In this document: piece after piece, positions 20,923-25,134 of the stretch
Position numbering within the stretch: position 1 is the stretch's first letter
Layout of the letters: every line of letters starts with the position of its first letter
Source: an uncultured Collinsella sp.
GTDB lineage: Bacteria > Actinomycetota > Coriobacteriia > Coriobacteriales > Coriobacteriaceae
Length of the DNA stretch: 25,134 nt
Assembly: GCA_902493985.1 (NCBI GenBank)
Contig: CABURR010000030.1
Location: 1 to 25,134 of the forward strand
Reading direction: 5' to 3'
The notes under the pieces: model-generated
Database searches by the model: none
Told to the model about the DNA's origin: nothing
What the model saw: the letters and a program-made list of their open reading frames with translations, nothing else
Program-made: the position numbers and the translations under genes

Positions 20923-22311
20923 CTACTTTTTGAGCGCGGCCAAGGTGGGATCGGCCGGCGCGGGAGCCTCCAGGTCAGAGACCTTCACAATGCCGTTCTC
21001 GTCGGAGAAGGCACGGTAAATGGTCCGAATCGCCAGGTCGAAGTCTTTCTCCTCGACACCGATAATGATGTTGATCTCGTCGCAGCTCTGCGAAATCATG
21101 CGCACGCTCACGCCGGCCTGGCCAAGCATGCCAAACAGGTGGCCCGAGATACCCGCGCGGCCTCGCAGGTTACGGCCGACGGTCGCGATGAGCGCCAAGC
21201 CCTCGACAACCTCGATCTCGAGCGGCTCGACCTCCTGCTGGATGTCGCCCACAAGCGAGTACAGCGAATCGTGTACATCCTTCTCCTGCACCACGGCGCC
21301 AAAGCGGTCGACACCGGTGGGCATGTGCTCAACGGAAACGTCATAGCGCTCGAAGACCGAAAGCGCGCGGCGCATAAAGCCGACGCGCGGCTTGGTGCGG
21401 TCGCGGGCCACGTTGATGGCGACAAAACCGCGCTTGCCGGTCACGCCGGTAATGATGGGCTCTGCTTCGCCCTCGTCAGCCGTCTCGCTAATGATGGTGC
21501 CGGGGTCCTGCGGCGCATTTGTGTTCTTGATGACCAGCGGAATACCCGCCTCACGCACAGGGAACACGGCCTCCTCGTGCAGGACGCTTGCGCCCATGTA
21601 CGAAAGCTCGCGCAGCTCCTCGTAGGTAACGCGCGCAATGGGCTGAGCCTCGGGCACAATGCGAGGATCGGCAGAATAGAAACCCGAGACGTCGGTCCAG
21701 TTCTCGTACAGGTCGGCGCCCAGGCACTTGGCCAGGATCGAGCCCGAGATATCGCCGCCGCCACGGTCGAGCAGCTTGATCTGGCCCTCACGCGTCGCGC
21801 CGTAGAAACCGGGCATAACAAAGCCGCCCTGCTGACCGTACTCCTGCACCAGCTCGGAGGTGCGGTTCATGCTGAGCGTACCGTCGTGATGAAACGCCAC
21901 AACCGTCGCGGCATCCAGGAACGGCAGGCCCAGGTACTCGGCCATTAGGCGAGCGGTGAAATACTCGCCGCGGCTCACAAGCTCCTCGGTGGAGTAGCCG
22001 CCCGAGCGGGCGCGCTCGGCAAAGGCCGCAAACTCTTCGCGGATGGGATAGGTGAGTTCCAGCTCGTCAGCGATATCAAAGTAGCGCTGGCCAATGTCCT
22101 CGAGCAGCTCCTCACACGACACGTGATATTTAACGTGCGCGTTAACCAAGTAGAGCAGGTCGGTCACCTTGGTGTCGCCCTTAAAGCGGCGACCGCAGGC
22201 GGAAACCACCACAAAACGGCGAGCCGGGTCGGCATCGACGATGGCCTTGATCTTCTTGAAGTGTTCGGCGTCGGCGACCGACGAGCCGCCAAACTTGGCA
22301 ATCTTAATCAT
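20923..22311 (-). CDS. lysC: Aspartate kinase
   Basis: A 462-residue enzyme that phosphorylates aspartate, the committed step of the aspartate family pathway. The N-terminal KFGGSSVAD (6-14) and VVSACGRRFKGDTKVTDLL form the substrate and ATP sites; LDRGGGDISGSILAKCLGADLYENWTDVSG is the conserved kinase core. Two ACT domains occupy the C-terminal third (about 310-450; ITGVTGKRGFVAINVAR and LIATVGRNLRGRAG begin them), so allosteric feedback is expected. The insertion-bearing KGDTKVT type resembles the monofunctional B. subtilis YclM group, which I recall responds to threonine with lysine. It is divergent from thrC; the 103-nt shared region leaves no room for a lysine riboswitch or T-box. Confidence 0.94.
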   Translation of the reverse strand: MIKIAKFGGSSVADAEHFKKIKAIVDADPARRFVVVSACGRRFKGDTKVTDLLYLVNAHVKYHVSCEELLEDIGQRYFDIADELELTYPIREEFAAFAERARSGGYSTEELVSRGEYFTARLMAEYLGLPFLDAATVVAFHHDGTLSMNRTSELVQEYGQQGGFVMPGFYGATREGQIKLLDRGGGDISGSILAKCLGADLYENWTDVSGFYSADPRIVPEAQPIARVTYEELRELSYMGASVLHEEAVFPVREAGIPLVIKNTNAPQDPGTIISETADEGEAEPIITGVTGKRGFVAINVARDRTKPRVGFMRRALSVFERYDVSVEHMPTGVDRFGAVVQEKDVHDSLYSLVGDIQQEVEPLEIEVVEGLALIATVGRNLRGRAGISGHLFGMLGQAGVSVRMISQSCDEINIIIGVEEKDFDLAIRTIYRAFSDENGIVKVSDLEAPAPADPTLAALKK

Positions 22312-22414
22312 GGGCTTGAGGTTACCTTTCTAAAAGCCTCTGCAAACCTGTTTTGCGCGCTCTGATACCATGGTTTCACCGATTGGGACCAAGGCATCCG
22401 AGGAGCAGTGTTAT

Positions 22415-23932
22415 ATGGGAACTTATCATAGTACACGAGGACGCACTTTATCGTGCTCAAGTAAGGTGGCAATCCGCGCCGGCATCGCTCCCGACGGGGG
22501 TTTGTTTGTCTCGGACGAGCTCGGCACCCAGCAGGTCGATATCAGCTCGCTTGCAGATAAATCGTACTTTGAAATCGCTCAAGATGTGTTGGGAATGTTA
22601 CTGAATGATTACACGGCCGAAGAAATTTCGGCGTGTGTCGACGAGGCATACCGAGGCACGTTCGCGAGTGAAGAGGTCACGCCGCTCGTCAAACTCGACG
22701 TAGCGCCGGACCCCGACGCTCCTCAAACCTATGTGATGGAGCTCTTTGGCGGCCCCACGAGCGCCTTTAAGGACGTCGCCCTGCAGATGCTCCCCCGCCT
22801 GATGGCCCGCACCTCCGCCAAGGACGGTGGCGCCGAGCGCATCATGATCGTCACCGCCACATCGGGCGACACGGGCAAGGCAGCACTCGCCGGCTTTGCC
22901 GACGCCCCGGGCACGGGCATCACCGTCTTTTATCCCGAGGGCAAAGTCAGCCGCGTGCAGAATCTGCAGATGTCCACACAGGAGGGCGACAACGTCGCCG
23001 TCTGCGGCATCCGCGGCAACTTCGACGATGCCCAGAGTGCCGTCAAGCGCATCTTTGCCGATAAGGAGCTTGCCGAGCGTCTGGAGGCCGCTGGCACGGT
23101 GCTTTCGAGCGCCAACTCCATCAACGTCGGCCGCCTGGTGCCGCAGGTCGTCTACTACTTTGCCGCCTATGCGCAGCTGTTGCGCGCCGGCGCCATCGAG
23201 GCCGGCGACGCCGTGGAGTTCTGCGTACCGACCGGCAACTTTGGCGATATCCTGGCCGGCTACTATGCCAAGCGCATGGGTCTGCCCGTCGCCAAGCTCA
23301 TCGTCGCGAGCGACAAGAACAACGTGCTGGCCGACTTCCTGACCACCGGCGTCTACGACCGCAACCGTCCGTTCTTCACGACCATCTCGCCGTCGATGGA
23401 CATCCTCATCAGCTCCAACCTGGAGCGCATGCTCTACTTCCTGTCCGATGGCGACTGCGAACTCGTTGCCGGCCTTATGGAGCAGCTGGCACAGACGGGT
23501 CGCTACGAGGTGCCTGCCGAGTTGCTGGCCAAGATCCAGAGCGTGTTTGGCTGCGGTTGGGCCAGCGAGGATGAGGTCCGCGCTGCCATCAAGAGTTGCT
23601 GGGATGCGAACGGCTACGTGATCGACCCGCACACCGCTTGCGGTTATCACGTCTTTGAGCGGGTCGCCCCCGCCGAGGGCGCCAAGGCCCGCGTGCTGCT
23701 TTCGACCGCAAGCCCCTACAAGTTCCCGCGCGCCTGCTGCGACGCCCTGGGCCTCGACGTTCCCGAGGATGATTTTGAGGCCATGCGTGTACTCGAGCAG
23801 GCCACCAACACGGTCGCCCCGACCCAGCTCGCCGAACTCGAATCCAAGCCCGTCCGCTTCGAAGACGTCTGCGACGTCGATGAGATGGCAAGCTACGTCG
23901 AGTCTGCAGCAAAACGAATGAGCACCAACTAA
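22415..23932 (+). CDS. thrC: Threonine synthase
   Basis: A 505-residue PLP enzyme that converts O-phosphohomoserine to threonine. The PLP lysine is Lys119 in GPTSAFKDVALQ; TATSGDTGKAALAGF is the phosphate-binding loop region, and CVPTGNFGDILAGYYAKRMGLP follows. The long form with an N-terminal YHSTRG and SDELGTQQVDI segments matches the bacterial/fungal class rather than the short B. subtilis class. The start at 22415 has GAGGAG about 9 nt upstream; an in-frame ATG at 22370 adds 15 residues without a ribosome site. A terminator follows and thrB lies downstream with its own long leader, so expression of the two may be uncoupled. Confidence 0.95.
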   Translation: MGTYHSTRGRTLSCSSKVAIRAGIAPDGGLFVSDELGTQQVDISSLADKSYFEIAQDVLGMLLNDYTAEEISACVDEAYRGTFASEEVTPLVKLDVAPDPDAPQTYVMELFGGPTSAFKDVALQMLPRLMARTSAKDGGAERIMIVTATSGDTGKAALAGFADAPGTGITVFYPEGKVSRVQNLQMSTQEGDNVAVCGIRGNFDDAQSAVKRIFADKELAERLEAAGTVLSSANSINVGRLVPQVVYYFAAYAQLLRAGAIEAGDAVEFCVPTGNFGDILAGYYAKRMGLPVAKLIVASDKNNVLADFLTTGVYDRNRPFFTTISPSMDILISSNLERMLYFLSDGDCELVAGLMEQLAQTGRYEVPAELLAKIQSVFGCGWASEDEVRAAIKSCWDANGYVIDPHTACGYHVFERVAPAEGAKARVLLSTASPYKFPRACCDALGLDVPEDDFEAMRVLEQATNTVAPTQLAELESKPVRFEDVCDVDEMASYVESAAKRMSTN

Positions 23933-23944
23933 ATCCCTTATTAA

Positions 23945-23977
23945 GCGCCGGCGAAAGCCGGCGCACCTTCTTTTTAT
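23945..23977 (+). terminator. Rho-independent terminator after thrC
   Basis: Stem gcgccggc/gccggcgc (23945-23952, 23957-23964) with a GAAA tetraloop, followed by ACCTTCTTTTTATTT. The short run before the T-tract may make it somewhat leaky. Confidence 0.8.
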
Positions 23978-24007
23978 TTAGCTTTCGGGATGATGACGAG
24001 CATGCGA

Positions 24008-24119
24008 GCGGGTCTGGCCGTTTAGTTCGTCGCGAGTTCCGCACGAGCCGGAAAGCACTTAATGTGCTTTCCGAGCGAGCCAGGACTGCCCGAGCAGCGA
24101 ACTAAACGGCCAGACCCGC
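24008..24119 (+). repeat. 112-nt palindrome in the thrB leader (22-bp arms)
   Basis: The arm from gcgggtctgg to tttagttcg (24008-24029) is matched exactly at 24098-24119. A second perfect hairpin, cggaaagcac-ttaat-gtgctttccg (24049-24073), forms the centre. The right arm ends 3 nt before the AGGAGG ribosome site of thrB, so in RNA the structure would sit directly against the start region. Confidence 0.75.
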
Positions 24120-24133
24120 CCAGGAGGACCCAC

Positions 24134-25015
24134 ATGATCAAAATCACCGTCCCAGCAACCAGCGCCAACCTAGGCATCGGCTACGACACCCTCGGCATGG
24201 CCGTCAGCCTCTACTCGCACTTCACCTTCGAGCGCTCCGATAAGCTCACCATCACCGGATGCCCCGAGGAATTCCAAAACGAGAACAACCTGGTCTACGT
24301 GAGCTTTGTCGATGCACTGGCCGCATGGGGCGAGCCGGCCTTCCCCGTCGCCATCGACATTCAGACCGATGTGCCCGTCGCCCGCGGCCTGGGTTCCAGC
24401 TCCACCTGCGTCGTCGCTGGCATTATGGCTGCCGCCGCGCTGACAGGCCACACCGTCGACCGCGCCGAGCTCGTCCGCATCGCCACCGAGGTCGAGGGCC
24501 ATCCCGATAACGTCGCCCCCGCTATCCTGGGCGGCGCCGTCTGCTCCTTTACGCCGACCGATTCGCTCCCCCAGTGTCTGCGCTACGAGGTAAGCGACAA
24601 GCTTCGTTTTATTACTGTGATTCCACCCTACGAGGTGCATACGAGCGAGGCGCGCAAGGTTGTGCCGCAGGAGATTCCACTCTCCACCGCCGTGTGGCAG
24701 ATGGGCCGCATCGCCGGCATGACGCGCGGTCTGGAGACCGGCGACCTTGACCTGATTGCCGCCGCCAACGACGACCGCATCCAGGAGCCCTATCGCCGCC
24801 GCCTCATCCCCGACTACAACGCCGTGCGCGACACCTGCCTTAACGGCGGTGCTAAGACCGTCTGGATTAGCGGCTCGGGCTCGACCCTCATGGCTGTGAC
24901 CGACGACACCATCGTGGCAAAGTTCCTGCAGGTCAAGCTGCGCGAGCAGTTCCCCAAGTGCGACACGCACATTCTGACGTGCGACACCGAGGGCGCCCAG
25001 ATCGAATACCTGTAG
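24134..25015 (+). CDS. thrB: Homoserine kinase
   Basis: A 293-residue GHMP-family kinase that makes O-phosphohomoserine, the substrate of threonine synthase. The opening KITVPATSANLGIGYDTLGMAV is the family's substrate region. The ATP loop PVARGLGSSSTCVVAG is near residues 88-103, EGHPDNVAPAILGG follows, and the C-terminal VWISGSGSTLMAV closes the active site. The ATG at 24134 is 5 nt after AGGAGG; the frame is open to 24062, but those 24 residues come from the leader palindrome. With lysC, asd and thrC in the window, only homoserine dehydrogenase is missing for aspartate to threonine. Confidence 0.95.
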   Translation: MIKITVPATSANLGIGYDTLGMAVSLYSHFTFERSDKLTITGCPEEFQNENNLVYVSFVDALAAWGEPAFPVAIDIQTDVPVARGLGSSSTCVVAGIMAAAALTGHTVDRAELVRIATEVEGHPDNVAPAILGGAVCSFTPTDSLPQCLRYEVSDKLRFITVIPPYEVHTSEARKVVPQEIPLSTAVWQMGRIAGMTRGLETGDLDLIAAANDDRIQEPYRRRLIPDYNAVRDTCLNGGAKTVWISGSGSTLMAVTDDTIVAKFLQVKLREQFPKCDTHILTCDTEGAQIEYL

Positions 25016-25077
25016 TCGCCGTCCCGTATACTCGCCGGGGAGGCCAGGGGCTTTGCCCCCAAATCGTCCTCGGACAT

Positions 25078-25120
25078 GGCAGGACCCCCGCTGCGCACTT
25101 CGTGCGGCGGGGGTCCTGCC
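25078..25120. terminator. GC-rich hairpin downstream of thrB
   Basis: Arms ggcaggacccccgc (25078-25091) and gcgggggtcctgcc (25107-25120), with a gcac-ttc-gtgc tip. A smaller hairpin, ggggc-ttt-gcccc, lies at 25047-25059. No T-run is seen before the window ends, so this may be a terminator lacking a U-tract or another intergenic palindrome. Confidence 0.5.
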
Positions 25121-25134
25121 GTCCTGCGGAAAGA

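Noticed and set aside
20896..21948. 350-codon plus-strand frame opposite aspartate kinase
   Set aside because: Composition is rich in His, Arg and Ala as expected for an antisense frame; the kinase on the other strand is unambiguous.
22312..22414. Possible lysine riboswitch or T-box between lysC and thrC
   Set aside because: The shared upstream region has only 103 nt, too short for either, and no T-box sequence or terminator-antiterminator pair was seen.
22598..23650. 350-codon minus-strand frame opposite threonine synthase
   Set aside because: Antisense shadow without a recognisable motif; thrC has full catalytic motifs.

Overview
The window is about 25 kb of GC-rich chromosome with dense, short-spaced genes on both strands. 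Gene content (threonine pathway genes, a SEC-C-tagged methionine aminopeptidase, an actinobacterial-type PfkA, an Ntn-type amide hydrolase, FtsX/LolD-type transporter) and the style of its intergenic palindromes suggest a gut Coriobacteriia genome, most likely Collinsella. The genus is an inference from recall, not a search. No rRNA, tRNA, CRISPR array, phage or complete insertion sequence was seen.

Layout. 1-2.4 kb: an IS200/REP-like repeat cuts off an ABC-2-type permease gene. Its ATPase gene follows, then an XRE regulator (YozG type) with a DUF2975 membrane protein. The two promoters here share an operator-like motif, so the regulator probably controls both units. 2.5-4.8 kb: a two-gene signalling operon, a degenerate GGDEF-receiver-HD-GYP protein and an HPt protein whose last helix is cut off by an in-frame TAG. 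5-11.8 kb: housekeeping and accessory enzymes (alpha/beta hydrolase, radical SAM protein, MetAP, D-2-hydroxyacid dehydrogenase, M18 aminopeptidase, membrane-anchored choloylglycine-hydrolase-family amidase). 11.9-13.0 kb: phosphofructokinase. 13.0-13.6 kb: a gene-free stretch holding three different long palindromes. 13.6-17.5 kb: a small helical hypothetical protein and a MacB/LolD-like ATPase with a large FtsX-type permease. 17.7-19.3 kb: a GyrI-like protein behind a perfect LexA-type box, the 5' remnant of an Abi_2 (AbiD/AbiF) defence gene preceded by a strong promoter and a possible pseudoknot leader RNA, and an O6-alkylguanine-DNA methyltransferase. 19.7-25.0 kb: asd and the aspartate kinase gene on the minus strand, thrC and thrB on the plus strand, which together cover most of aspartate-to-threonine synthesis (homoserine dehydrogenase is not in the window).

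Two features stand out beyond the gene list. First, intergenic space is full of long perfect or near-perfect palindromes (arms of 17-24 bp) and at least four copies of a dispersed repeat containing AAAACCTGCCAAAAT. Second, several loci look recently broken: the ABC permease, the HPt protein and the Abi gene. The strongest leads for new biology are the shared XRE operator, the SOS-box/GyrI pairing, and the Abi leader RNA left running into the 3' end of the DNA-repair gene.
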